This document shows, in pieces, positions 1 through 5,812 of a DNA stretch of 7,928 bases. This DNA comes from Cyanobacteria bacterium UBA11153 (lineage in GTDB: Bacteria; Cyanobacteriota; Cyanobacteriia; Cyanobacteriales; Coleofasciculaceae). The position numbers were made by a program, and so were the translations under genes. Positions within the stretch are counted from its first letter, which is position 1. The number at the start of each line of letters is the position of its first letter. Location of the stretch: positions 6,984 through 14,911 of the forward strand of contig DOIX01000277.1 of assembly GCA_003511885.1 (NCBI GenBank), in the 5' to 3' direction. The notes under the pieces are model-generated. The model worked only from the letters and a program-made list of their open reading frames with translations. It had not been told where the DNA came from and did no database searches.

Positions 1-7
1 CGATGTG

Positions 8-19
8 GCGGTTGCTATA
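8..19 (+). repeat. Dispersed 12-bp repeat, copy 1
   Basis: The sequence GCGGTTGCTATA occurs exactly here, at 5719-5730 and at 7699-7710, always on the plus strand and always between genes. Three exact copies in under 8 kb are not expected by chance. It may be the end of a larger interspersed repeat; the flanks of the three copies do not match beyond a base or two. Confidence 0.6.
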
Positions 20-29
20 TATAATTATT

Positions 30-49
30 GTTGTCAAACTCTGGACAAC
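30..49 (-). terminator. Possible terminator hairpin after the NTF2-like gene
   Basis: A perfect 6-bp inverted repeat (GTTGTC and GACAAC, 8-nt loop) begins at the stop codon of the NTF2-like gene. On the minus strand it is followed by an A/T-rich stretch rather than a clean T-run, so it is only a weak candidate for a factor-independent terminator. Confidence 0.3.
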
Positions 50-426
50 TAGACTATCAGGGTTGAATGACCAGCAACTACATGCCAAGTATTATTGGAA
101 GAAAGTGCCCATATCCGTGTAAATCGAAAATCACCATCAGCTTTTGCACCAGCGTAAGTCCCCACTATCCGTAATCGCACAAAAACAATAGCCACATTGC
201 CAAGAATTTCAATATATTGCTCAGAAGGTGTTACAGCTTCAATTTTTATTAGCCCGGATTGATGGAATTCAAGATCGTCTTGCTTGGTAATTAACTCGCC
301 CAGGTGACTGGTAAATCTAAGTTTCGGTGCGAGAAGTTCATCTAGTTCCTTTGCGTCAGAGTGAAGCATCGCCAGTCTGAGACGTTCTTCACACTCAATA
401 ATTTGTGTTTCAATTAGATTACTCAT
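49..426 (-). CDS. NTF2/SnoaL-like (DUF4440-type) small protein
   Basis: A 125-aa soluble protein with the usual size and pattern of a single-domain NTF2-like (SnoaL/DUF4440) alpha+beta barrel. An N-terminal helix (about residues 5-33, with ECEERLRLAML and a DELLAPKLRFTSHLGE turn) is followed by alternating strands ending in FTRIWALSSNNTWHVVAGHSTL, which is typical of the last two strands of this family. There is no signal peptide or membrane segment. The start is supported by a ribosome-binding site on the minus strand (AAAGGGAG, about 6 nt before ATG). A candidate promoter lies at 480-509. Members of this fold range from enzymes to ligand-binding proteins, so the substrate cannot be predicted. 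The gene shares its direction with the cysteine-rich membrane-protein gene 145 bp upstream but appears to have its own promoter, so an operon is unlikely. Confidence 0.85.
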   Translation of the reverse strand: MSNLIETQIIECEERLRLAMLHSDAKELDELLAPKLRFTSHLGELITKQDDLEFHQSGLIKIEAVTPSEQYIEILGNVAIVFVRLRIVGTYAGAKADGDFRFTRIWALSSNNTWHVVAGHSTLIV

Positions 427-479
427 TGAGTCTCCCTTTCATTTTAAAGTTGAATTATCCGTGCTTTTAAATGATGTGG

Positions 480-509
480 ATTTTAATTCGTAACATCCCG
501 TCAAGTCAA
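480..509 (-). promoter_or_regulatory. Candidate promoter of the NTF2-like gene
   Basis: On the minus strand, TTGACT (504-509) and TAAAAT (480-485) are separated by 18 bp, close to sigma-70-type -35 and -10 boxes. The predicted transcript would begin near 473 and carry a leader of about 45 nt that includes the GGGAG ribosome-binding site. Confidence 0.45.
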
Positions 510-555
510 TAAAACAATATCTTTTAATTCCGCTACATTGTCTCTGCTGTAGCAT
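501..555 (-). pseudogene. Probable scrap of an AAA/PD-(D/E)XK gene
   Basis: The 20 bases at 526-545 are identical to 1871-1890, the part of the intact ATPase-nuclease gene that encodes RDNVAEL near its C-terminus. Here the same frame reads MLQQRDNVAELKDIVLLT and then stops. A 20-bp exact match in the same orientation is very unlikely by chance in a window of this size. I read it as a remnant of another copy of that gene family. The flanks are too diverged to show more homology by eye. Confidence 0.45.
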
Positions 556-571
556 GACTTTGCCAACAACA

Positions 572-1663
572 TCATGGATTGGGTGGAGGATTGCCATGGA
601 GGCTAATGTACTCATCTTGCAGCTCTTGAAAGTAATCCATTAAGCATTGTCCTGTTTCGCGCCAATAAAGCTCTTGCTGAAGGATATAATCATTACATCC
701 ACAGCAAAATGTATATTCATTATATAGAAATGGGTTGACTAAGTAGCTACGGATAATTTCTTCTGGCATTCTTGTTGAAACTTGACAAAGTGAATGAAAG
801 TAAGTTTTTGGGACTTTATTAAGAGTTCCTTGATAGCGCGCTTCTGGAGGAACAGTAATATGGTCTGTCATTTGACCATCTGGTAGAAGTTTTGTGTGTT
901 CCTCCTTGTGACTGGGGTAAAGTGGCAGAAAGACGATCTCATGGCAAAATGCACAACGAACAAAAGGTATGGGGTACAGCCCTGGTTTGTTTGTCCGAAT
1001 ATAATTAAGTCCTACCTCGAGTTGCTTCCATTCCCATTCTGGAATACTCTGAAAGACTCTTTCTATCTCAGCTTGATTGTCACTTACACAGTTGACTACC
1101 ACTGGATGAAAGTCATTCCAGTATGCTTTTTGACTACTTCCTTCATAGAGAGCAACAGTAGCAAGTCTTATACCAACTGGAGGGATACCATTCTTCATCC
1201 ATCGAAGGGGTTGAGGCAAAATCTTGATGACAGGGTATGGTTCTCTACCTGTAGTAAGATCGGTAAATACGGCAACTAAAGGTGGCTTTGACGCAATAAC
1301 AATACCAGGATTAACACAGCCATGAATAACGTGTTCCCGCACATGAGTTGCCAGCCATATCAGTTGATTTAGTAGTGGTGATATAGCAAACCAAAAGAAG
1401 ACATTAAATATAATAAGACCACACAATGCGGCGGGTAAGTTCTTTAAACTTTGACCTTTGTGGAAAACTTCAATTACTGCCAGTGCAAAAATGCGGTTGA
1501 TGACAAAAGCTAATCCACCTAACAAAACGAGTGGAAGTAGAAGCTTCACTGGTTCATGGGGAAATGAACGGAGCCAGTAAAGATAATTGATGCGGATCAT
1601 TCCAGGGTTTGATGCCTGTGTACGATCGTCTGAGGTGAAAGAACGGTTGAGATGATCTGACAT
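572..1663 (-). CDS. Two-helix membrane protein with cysteine-rich C-terminal half, unknown function
   Basis: I do not recognise a named family with certainty. The 363-aa protein starts with a polar segment of about 38 residues. Two hydrophobic helices follow (about 40-66 and 78-106), then a soluble region of some 250 residues. That region contains the stretch ASKPPLVAVFTDLTTG and, later, cysteine pairs that look like a zinc ribbon: C237/C240 (RCAFC), H290/C293 (YFHSLC) and C320/C321/C323 (FCCGC). The C-terminus is proline-rich. It is probably anchored in the plasma or thylakoid membrane, with the cysteine-rich part on one side. The start follows GAGGAG on the minus strand, 11 nt before ATG. 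The gene lies 137 bp downstream of the ATPase-nuclease gene, and one of the 26-bp repeats (1703-1728) falls just upstream of it. Metal binding is inferred from cysteine spacing only. Confidence 0.75.
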   Translation of the reverse strand: MSDHLNRSFTSDDRTQASNPGMIRINYLYWLRSFPHEPVKLLLPLVLLGGLAFVINRIFALAVIEVFHKGQSLKNLPAALCGLIIFNVFFWFAISPLLNQLIWLATHVREHVIHGCVNPGIVIASKPPLVAVFTDLTTGREPYPVIKILPQPLRWMKNGIPPVGIRLATVALYEGSSQKAYWNDFHPVVVNCVSDNQAEIERVFQSIPEWEWKQLEVGLNYIRTNKPGLYPIPFVRCAFCHEIVFLPLYPSHKEEHTKLLPDGQMTDHITVPPEARYQGTLNKVPKTYFHSLCQVSTRMPEEIIRSYLVNPFLYNEYTFCCGCNDYILQQELYWRETGQCLMDYFQELQDEYISLHGNPPPNP

Positions 1664-1702
1664 TGCTTTCCGTACTCCTCTATTTCTTAATAGCTGCGTT
1701 TT

Positions 1703-1728
1703 TTAGGCGGGAGTTTGTACCTACTGAT
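1703..1728 (+). repeat. 26-bp direct repeat, copy 1 (downstream of the ATPase-nuclease gene)
   Basis: This copy begins TTAGGCGGGAG and ends ACTGAT. It matches 3423-3448 at 24 of 26 positions in the same orientation. The two copies bracket the intact AAA/PD-(D/E)XK gene, with an outer span of about 1.75 kb. They could be ends of a mobile unit or a common interspersed repeat that served as a recombination site. Confidence 0.65.
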
Positions 1729-1800
1729 GTGGCTGGATGAGAATCTCAGCATTCGATCGCAGACTCAAGCGATCGGAAAAACAGAGAAAAAAGCGGCACT

Positions 1801-3351
1801 TCACGCTCGAATCACTGTAATCCTTCGCCCCATTGGGGTAGTATGAATCTCAGTTTTCAGCCTTTCTGCCAATTCCGCTACATTGTCTCTCCGGTCAAAA
1901 ATCACTAACCAACCCTCATCTTGCCCCAATCCAGCTAAATACCCATCTAATTGCTCCAATCCTTTACTAATCGGATCGACTTTCCGATTGCGCCAAACTT
2001 TCAGTTCAATTCCCAATATTACCTCACCATAACGCAAACACAAATCCATCCTGTCTCTCCCAATCGCATATTCTCTCTCTAACGTTCCCCCACCATTAAT
2101 CACCCGATGGAGAAACGCCATCAACACCAAATGCGGCGCAATTTCCGGATAAGATGCACTTTTCAGCAAAGGTTCCCCATGCTGTAACCAAAATTCCAGA
2201 AACGCTTTCAGTAAAGCCTGAGTATCTAATTTTCCCTCAGCCGTTAACCAACTCGGTGCAATTTGCGGCAATGAAGCCATAGGTGTTAGAGTTAGCACGC
2301 GGGGCAACACTTCGCGATAAATTGGGTTTGCGATCGCTAATCCACCCTGAGTATCCATCTTACACAAACCCAAATCGATTAAAAACTGAATATCATCATT
2401 GGGTACATTCCCCAACTCTAAACCAGCCAGAATCGGTTCGATAATCGCTTTAACTCGATTTTCCCTAAGTCTTTCTGCTAAACTATCTAAATGTGTATCT
2501 TGTCGTTGAATTATAATCTCTTTTGCTGTTAAAATATGTTCTGGGGTAATAGCTATTGATTCATCAGTTACTAATTCTTCCACTATTTCTTTAGCTAAAG
2601 CATTCACCAACCAAGGTTGTCCCTGAGTTAGTTCAAAGGCTAAAGCTGATGCTGATGGAGTAAAAATTTGTCCGGTATCTTGGGTATGTTGCGCGTAAAG
2701 TTCAGCCACTTCCTCAGCATTAAAATTACGGATAGTGAGAGAGCGAACTTTAATATTAAAAGGACTAGAAGTATTGAGCCTATCACTGCCACCAGAGGCT
2801 ACTTTATAATCCCGCACATCTCGCAAACCAATTAAACCAACTGATTGAGGAAAAGCTTTTGGACGATTGGGATAACCATCGCGCAATTGTCGCAGAATGG
2901 AAATTAACGCTAAATCTTGTAATGCGTCAATTTCATCAATAAAAATAACTAGAGGCAGAGGCGATGCTTGTGCCCAAATTTGTAAAGCTGACCTAATTTT
3001 TTGTCCCGATGGCATAGTTGTCCAGTCGGGTGGTTGCATTTCAGGTGGGAGGCGGAAGGAAATGTTGTCTCGCCAAGCACCCAAAATCGCATCTTCAGCA
3101 CCTGAAATATCTTGACTGAAAGGTGCGCCAACTTCAGCAGAAACCATGACAGCCGTGTATTTTCCACTATCGGTAAGTTGTTTGGCTAAAGCCAGCATAG
3201 CGGTGGTTTTACCAACTTGTCGAGGTGCATGGATAACGAAATAATTGCGTTGAGCAATTAATCGCTCCAAGCTTGGTAGGCGGAGTGTTGGGGACAGGGT
3301 ATAATGAACGTCTTCCTGGCAGGGACCAGCGGTATTAAAGCTGCGAGACAT
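1801..3351 (-). CDS. AAA-type ATPase fused to a PD-(D/E)XK nuclease domain
   Basis: A 516-aa cytoplasmic protein. The N-terminal half is a P-loop ATPase of the AAA-like type found in many copies in cyanobacteria: Walker A APRQVGKTT at residues 42-50, Walker B LVIFIDE at 134-140, then a sensor-like stretch SVGLIGLRDVRDYK around 170-183. A helical/winged region follows (about 210-355, including ELTQGQPWLVNALAKE). The C-terminal part (about 420-490) has the core of a PD-(D/E)XK nuclease: D436, E449 and K451 (IELK) and a Q467-x3-Y471 helix. All key residues are present, so the protein looks intact. The cellular role of this architecture is not established; DNA mobility or defence is possible. The ribosome-binding site is weak (TAAAG just before ATG). 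The gene lies between 26-bp direct repeats, and fragments of relatives lie at 3630-3690 and 526-545. Confidence 0.9.
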   Translation of the reverse strand: MSRSFNTAGPCQEDVHYTLSPTLRLPSLERLIAQRNYFVIHAPRQVGKTTAMLALAKQLTDSGKYTAVMVSAEVGAPFSQDISGAEDAILGAWRDNISFRLPPEMQPPDWTTMPSGQKIRSALQIWAQASPLPLVIFIDEIDALQDLALISILRQLRDGYPNRPKAFPQSVGLIGLRDVRDYKVASGGSDRLNTSSPFNIKVRSLTIRNFNAEEVAELYAQHTQDTGQIFTPSASALAFELTQGQPWLVNALAKEIVEELVTDESIAITPEHILTAKEIIIQRQDTHLDSLAERLRENRVKAIIEPILAGLELGNVPNDDIQFLIDLGLCKMDTQGGLAIANPIYREVLPRVLTLTPMASLPQIAPSWLTAEGKLDTQALLKAFLEFWLQHGEPLLKSASYPEIAPHLVLMAFLHRVINGGGTLEREYAIGRDRMDLCLRYGEVILGIELKVWRNRKVDPISKGLEQLDGYLAGLGQDEGWLVIFDRRDNVAELAERLKTEIHTTPMGRRITVIRA

Positions 3352-3422
3352 AATCTTTAAACTGGGGCGAAGATAGGGTTGTTTTCAGTTTACTGTGGAG
3401 TTGTGAGAATGGCATTATCTTG

Positions 3423-3448
3423 TTAGGCGGTAGTTTGTACCGACTGAT
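3423..3448 (+). repeat. 26-bp direct repeat, copy 2 (upstream of the ATPase-nuclease gene)
   Basis: This copy matches 1703-1728 at 24 of 26 positions. It supplies the last eight codons and the stop of the dehydrogenase stub, so it marks the breakpoint of that gene. Confidence 0.65.
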
Positions 3449-3581
3449 AAGGATCGATAGCATTGACGGAGGCGGCATGAACTCGCACCAGTACACCATT
3501 GTCTGATACGACGGGCTTGTCAACCTCTTCCAATTTCAAAACGTTAGTTGAACCGTATTTTGTTTGAACGATCGCTCTCAT
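3423..3581 (-). pseudogene. N-terminal stub of a zinc-type alcohol dehydrogenase/quinone reductase (MDR family)
   Basis: The frame encodes 52 residues beginning [20 protein letters not shown] and continuing [14 protein letters not shown]. This is the standard N-terminus of medium-chain dehydrogenase/reductase proteins (NAD(P)-dependent alcohol dehydrogenase or quinone oxidoreductase), which are normally about 320-340 aa. Similarity ends after about residue 42, where the sequence runs into the 26-bp repeat and stops. The whole catalytic and NAD(P)-binding parts are missing, and no continuation is visible elsewhere in the window. A good ribosome-binding site (AAGGA, 8 nt before ATG) is still present, so the stub may be translated but cannot be an active enzyme. 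It sits between the decayed ATPase-nuclease tail (3630-3690) and the intact ATPase-nuclease gene. Confidence 0.75.
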
Positions 3582-3629
3582 TTTGTCATTCCTTATTTAA
3601 TTTCACAGATTGCTGCTCGATCGCATCCC

Positions 3630-3690
3630 TCACTCGCGAATCACTGTAATCCCTCACCCCAATAGGCTAGTCTGAATTTCAGTTTTCAGC
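3630..3690 (-). pseudogene. Decayed 3' end of a second AAA/PD-(D/E)XK gene
   Basis: These 61 bp match the last 61 bp of the intact ATPase-nuclease gene (1801-1861) at about 52 positions with no gaps. Read in the corresponding frame they give LKTEIQTSLLG, a stop, then GITVIRE and a stop, against LKTEIHTTPMGRRITVIRA in the intact gene. A CGA codon has become TGA. Nothing upstream resembles the rest of the gene, so only the tail survives. Confidence 0.75.
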
Positions 3691-3707
3691 AAGTGTCTGT
3701 TTGGTGA

Positions 3708-4019
3708 TTATTTCTTAGGTGAGGTGTCCCGCAAAGAGCCTAAAACAGCTAAGACGAAACCGATCGTGCTTATGCCTATCAAACAAGGGACTACCCAACG
3801 CACGAAAGAGACTGGTAAAAAAAGTCCTACAAATACAATAAGGGCAGCCCCATCAAAGAATAGTGCCATTCCAACGGCACTCATCGTCCCAATTTGCTGG
3901 GTACTTCCCCTCCAGTTACCGCGAATTTTAGGATAGAAAACGCTCAACGTAGTGTAGATTAATAGCCACAATACCGAGCAAATCATTATGATAAAAAACA
4001 GGAGGTTAGACTTAGACAT
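3708..4019 (-). CDS. Small three-helix membrane protein, unknown function
   Basis: A 103-aa protein that is almost entirely membrane-embedded. Predicted helices lie at about residues 5-27, 46-68 and 74-96. A basic loop, YPKIRGNWRGSTQQ, lies between the first two, and the tail SLRDTSPKK is charged. I do not recognise a family. The reading frame is intact and the hydrophobic pattern is regular, which argues for a real gene. However, there is no clear ribosome-binding site, and a MITE-like element ends about 8 bp upstream of the start codon. An in-frame TAA inside that element rules out an upstream start, so any original promoter has been displaced. The gene may depend on a promoter inside the element or may be poorly expressed. 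Confidence 0.6.
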   Translation of the reverse strand: MSKSNLLFFIIMICSVLWLLIYTTLSVFYPKIRGNWRGSTQQIGTMSAVGMALFFDGAALIVFVGLFLPVSFVRWVVPCLIGISTIGFVLAVLGSLRDTSPKK

Positions 4020-4026
4020 AGAGCTG

Positions 4027-4144
4027 ATACCAAATCCGGGTTAATTACCCCCTTTATCTAAAAAAGCAGGGGAGAAGGGAGAAGGGAGCAGGAGAGAAAA
4101 AAATGGCATAATGATAACGGGGGTTTAAAAAGCGGATTTGGTAT
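4027..4144. mobile_element. MITE-like element, 118 bp, with terminal inverted repeats
   Basis: The ends ATACCAAATCCG (4027-4038) and CGGATTTGGTAT (4133-4144) are perfect 12-bp inverted repeats. The similarity continues inward, with gaps of mismatch, to CCCCC/GGGGG. The element has no coding capacity. The outermost TA on each side would fit a TA target-site duplication as made by IS630/Tc1-type transposases; this assignment is inferred. The interior contains a purine-rich heptamer tandem repeat. Confidence 0.65.
4069..4096 (+). repeat. Short heptanucleotide tandem repeat (STRR-like)
   Basis: GGAGAAG, GGAGAAG and GGAGCAG follow each other at 4071-4091, with partial units on both sides. Short tandemly repeated heptamers of this kind are well known in filamentous cyanobacteria. 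It lies inside the MITE-like element. Confidence 0.55.
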
Positions 4145-4361
4145 GATAACTCCAATCAAGTGAATCAAATGTTACCTCATCATAATACTCACTCGCAAAA
4201 GCAAAGATGAAAGTATTCTCATAATAGGAATTACTTCTCTAAAGAAATCTCGCTATAGATAAGCTATGCTTAACATAGACATAGATTAATTTTAATATTT
4301 GAATATCACAAAACTTAATAAGGTCAAGTAATCCTGACTTCTTAAATTTTTCGGAACGATT
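4145..4361. other. Intergenic, nothing recognised
   Basis: This A/T-rich stretch has frequent stops in all frames. I see no gene, RNA or clear repeat between the MITE-like element and the promoter at 4362. Confidence 0.5.
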
Positions 4362-4389
4362 TTGCGTTATTTCAGCCCTGTGTTATAAT
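4362..4389 (+). promoter_or_regulatory. Candidate plus-strand promoter
   Basis: TTGCGT (4362-4367) and a consensus TATAAT (4384-4389) are separated by 16 bp. Transcription would begin near 4396, about 11 nt before the ATG of a 32-codon reading frame. No larger gene lies downstream on this strand, so the transcript would be either a small RNA or a small mRNA. Confidence 0.5.
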
Positions 4390-4406
4390 TTAATCCTTGG
4401 GCTTAT

Positions 4407-4505
4407 ATGGCCTTTTTTTGGTCACCGTTGCCGAAAAGCATTGAAATAGCGTTAAAAAAATCCCCTTCATCTCATTTTTTGAAGCCAGAAACAAGCGCGC
4501 ATTGA
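4407..4505 (+). CDS. Possible 32-aa small protein
   Basis: The frame begins MAFFWSPLPKSIEIALKK and ends with TSAH before TGA. It starts about 11 nt downstream of the predicted transcription start of the TATAAT promoter. There is no ribosome-binding site, and I recognise no family. The peptide is short, basic and amphipathic at best. It could be chance reading of a non-coding RNA. It is listed because the promoter is good and nothing else explains a transcript here. Confidence 0.2.
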   Translation: MAFFWSPLPKSIEIALKKSPSSHFLKPETSAH

Positions 4506-4578
4506 CATGTATTTTTGTAAAAAACCCCTCCTAGCACTCGCAAAATGATTAACTTGTATGAAGCGCCAATGATGGTAG

Positions 4579-4609
4579 TTGACAAAATAGCCTAAATATG
4601 AATTAGGAT
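4579..4609 (+). promoter_or_regulatory. Promoter of the Yfr2-like RNA
   Basis: TTGACA (4579-4584) matches the -35 consensus exactly, and TAGGAT (4604-4609) is a good -10, though the 19-bp spacer is long. It is placed just before the structured RNA, with a predicted start near 4616. Confidence 0.5.
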
Positions 4610-4615
4610 TTCACG

Positions 4616-4700
4616 ATCCTGAATAGCCAGGGGCGAGGGTAAGAAACGACAGGAAACTAGTTTTGATAAAATTTAATCAACCCAACCCCTGGGGCTTGTC
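4616..4700 (+). ncRNA. Yfr2-family-like small RNA
   Basis: An outer stem pairs CCAGGGG (4627-4633) with CCCCTGG (4686-4692). After a small internal loop it continues with GGGT (4637-4640) and ACCC (4680-4683). The enclosed region is mostly unpaired and carries GACAGGAAACTAG (4648-4660). From memory, a GACAGGAAAC-type loop is the hallmark of the Yfr2 small-RNA family, abundant non-coding RNAs in cyanobacteria. A small inner hairpin (TTGAT/ATCAA) may form at about 4663-4680. A consensus -35 box lies at the right distance upstream, and there is no reading frame. The 3' end is uncertain: no T-run follows the stem, and the transcript could extend to about 4750. The family assignment rests on recall of the motif and on the fold, without an alignment. 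Confidence 0.55.
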
Positions 4701-4769
4701 TTCCAAGTCTAAGATCTAGTGCAGGGGTGCTAGCCCAGAATTCTCAGGCCAGAAAATAGGTCCTGCTCC

Positions 4770-5645
4770 CTAGCTCCTCAAAATAAACTTTTCAATTGCC
4801 GCCGCGACACCATCTTCTGCAACTGAGGGGGCTACCCATTGAGCAACGGCTTGTATCTCCGTTGGGGCATCTCCCATAGCGACTCCTAATCCGGCATATT
4901 CTAGCATTTCCAAATCGTTAAAGTTATCGCCAATTGCCATGACATTCTCTCGGCAAATTCCTAGCAATTCTGTTGCTAAAAAATGCACGGCGGCCCCTTT
5001 ATTAACCGCAGGATTCGTAGCTTCTAAGAAAGTTGGGACAGATTTGGTTAGGTAAAGTTCCTCTGGTGTATATTTATGACGCAAATCCCTTAATAATTGG
5101 TCAACTAATGCTGGATTTTGGCTGAGGGCTAAGATTTTAGTTGGTTCATGTTGTAAGAGTTTACGCAAATCGCCAACAAATTCGGGTTTAATGGTAGAAC
5201 GTTGGGCATAGTTTTCGGTTTGCTGGTTCCTTTCTCGCACGTACAATCGATCGTTAATATAGAAATGAACGGCAAGATGCGATCGCAACTCCTCCGTTTC
5301 TAAATAATCTAGCAATTCTCCTGCTGTATGGCGCGCTACAGGGAAATGTCGATGGAGTTTATCGCTGGCAGGATCTTGAATCCAAGCCCCTTGATATGCT
5401 AAAAGCGGTAAAGTGGCTCCAATCCCTTGATGGAAGCGCAAAGCCGAACGATACATCCTCCCTGTCGCGATTGCCACCTCAATCCCTTTTGCTTTGGCTT
5501 TCCTGACGGCTTCCTTGACAGGGAAGCTGATTTCATTGGATTCTCCTGCGATCGTGCCATCAATATCAAGTACTAGTAAGCGGATATCTAGAGATTCCAG
5601 ATTCTTAGAGTCTATCGCTGGCTTGGCAGTGGATATTTGTGGCAT
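4770..5645 (-). CDS. Cof-type HAD-IIB phosphatase
   Basis: A 291-aa cytoplasmic phosphohydrolase of the haloacid dehalogenase superfamily, Cof subfamily. All four HAD motifs are present: nucleophile and acid D27/D29 in LLVLDIDGT, T61 in AIATGR, K216 in NKGAAVHFL, and the metal-binding acids D240 and D244 in MAIGDNFNDLEML. The region between motifs II and III (about 80-205) is the C2-type cap that sets substrate choice. Typical substrates are sugar phosphates, nucleotides or phosphorylated cofactors such as FMN and pyridoxal phosphate; the sequence alone does not decide. The length is normal for the family, with an N-terminal extension of about 20 residues. No Shine-Dalgarno sequence is visible, which is common in cyanobacteria. 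It is divergent from the PucC-family gene, with a repeat-rich 440-bp interval between them. Confidence 0.9.
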   Translation of the reverse strand: MPQISTAKPAIDSKNLESLDIRLLVLDIDGTIAGESNEISFPVKEAVRKAKAKGIEVAIATGRMYRSALRFHQGIGATLPLLAYQGAWIQDPASDKLHRHFPVARHTAGELLDYLETEELRSHLAVHFYINDRLYVRERNQQTENYAQRSTIKPEFVGDLRKLLQHEPTKILALSQNPALVDQLLRDLRHKYTPEELYLTKSVPTFLEATNPAVNKGAAVHFLATELLGICRENVMAIGDNFNDLEMLEYAGLGVAMGDAPTEIQAVAQWVAPSVAEDGVAAAIEKFILRS

Positions 5646-5718
5646 AAGTTATTGGTTGTTGGCGATTAATTGCTATCTTCTCATCTCTGGCTACTAACCT
5701 GTGAAGCAGCTCCCATTA

Positions 5719-5730
5719 GCGGTTGCTATA
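5719..5730 (+). repeat. Dispersed 12-bp repeat, copy 2
   Basis: Exact GCGGTTGCTATA. Here it overlaps a 10-bp palindrome (TGCTATAGCA, 5724-5733) and abuts the left arm of the 5730-5812 inverted repeat. Confidence 0.6.
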
Positions 5731-5812
5731 GCATTTAACTGCGCAGCAGATTACAAGGGAGCGATCGCCTTATATATAGTACTGCAGTACTCATTCCTTC
5801 CCGTTAAATGCT
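5730..5812. repeat. Inverted repeat, 10-bp perfect arms
   Basis: AGCATTTAAC (5730-5739) and GTTAAATGCT (5803-5812) are exact reverse complements. They enclose the first copy of the AGTACTGCAGTACT palindrome. The right arm overlaps the start of the 36-bp palindrome by two bases. Confidence 0.55.
5778..5791. promoter_or_regulatory. LexA-box-like palindrome 1
   Basis: AGTACTGCAGTACT fits the published cyanobacterial LexA-box consensus RGTACNNNDGTWCB at every position. It lies between the two divergent genes and is repeated with centres 44 bp apart. Whether LexA binds here is an inference; the palindrome might instead belong to a mobile-element hairpin. Confidence 0.35.

Noticed and set aside
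896..1279. 127-codon open frame on the plus strand
   Set aside because: It is antisense to the cysteine-rich membrane-protein gene, has no family resemblance and no clear ribosome-binding site, while the minus-strand frame is longer and has a protein-like pattern.
2897..3167. Open frames on both strands inside the ATPase-nuclease gene
   Set aside because: Both overlap the Walker B region of an intact gene and look like shadows of its codon use.
3335..3523. 62-codon minus-strand frame
   Set aside because: It overlaps the dehydrogenase stub in another phase and the ATPase start; its peptide resembles nothing, whereas the stub frame is clearly an MDR N-terminus.
3724..3936. 70-codon plus-strand frame
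   Set aside because: Antisense to the three-helix membrane protein; its residues are what one expects from the complement of hydrophobic codons.
4069..4096. CRISPR-like array
   Set aside because: The repeats are contiguous heptamers without spacers, so this is a tandem repeat. No spaced repeat array exists elsewhere in the window.
4474..4494. Terminator hairpin for the transcript starting near 4396
   Set aside because: Only a 5-bp CTTCA/TGAAG stem with a 10-nt loop and no T-run; too weak to call.
5494..5697. 67-codon plus-strand frame
   Set aside because: Antisense to the 5' end of the HAD phosphatase, which has all its catalytic motifs.
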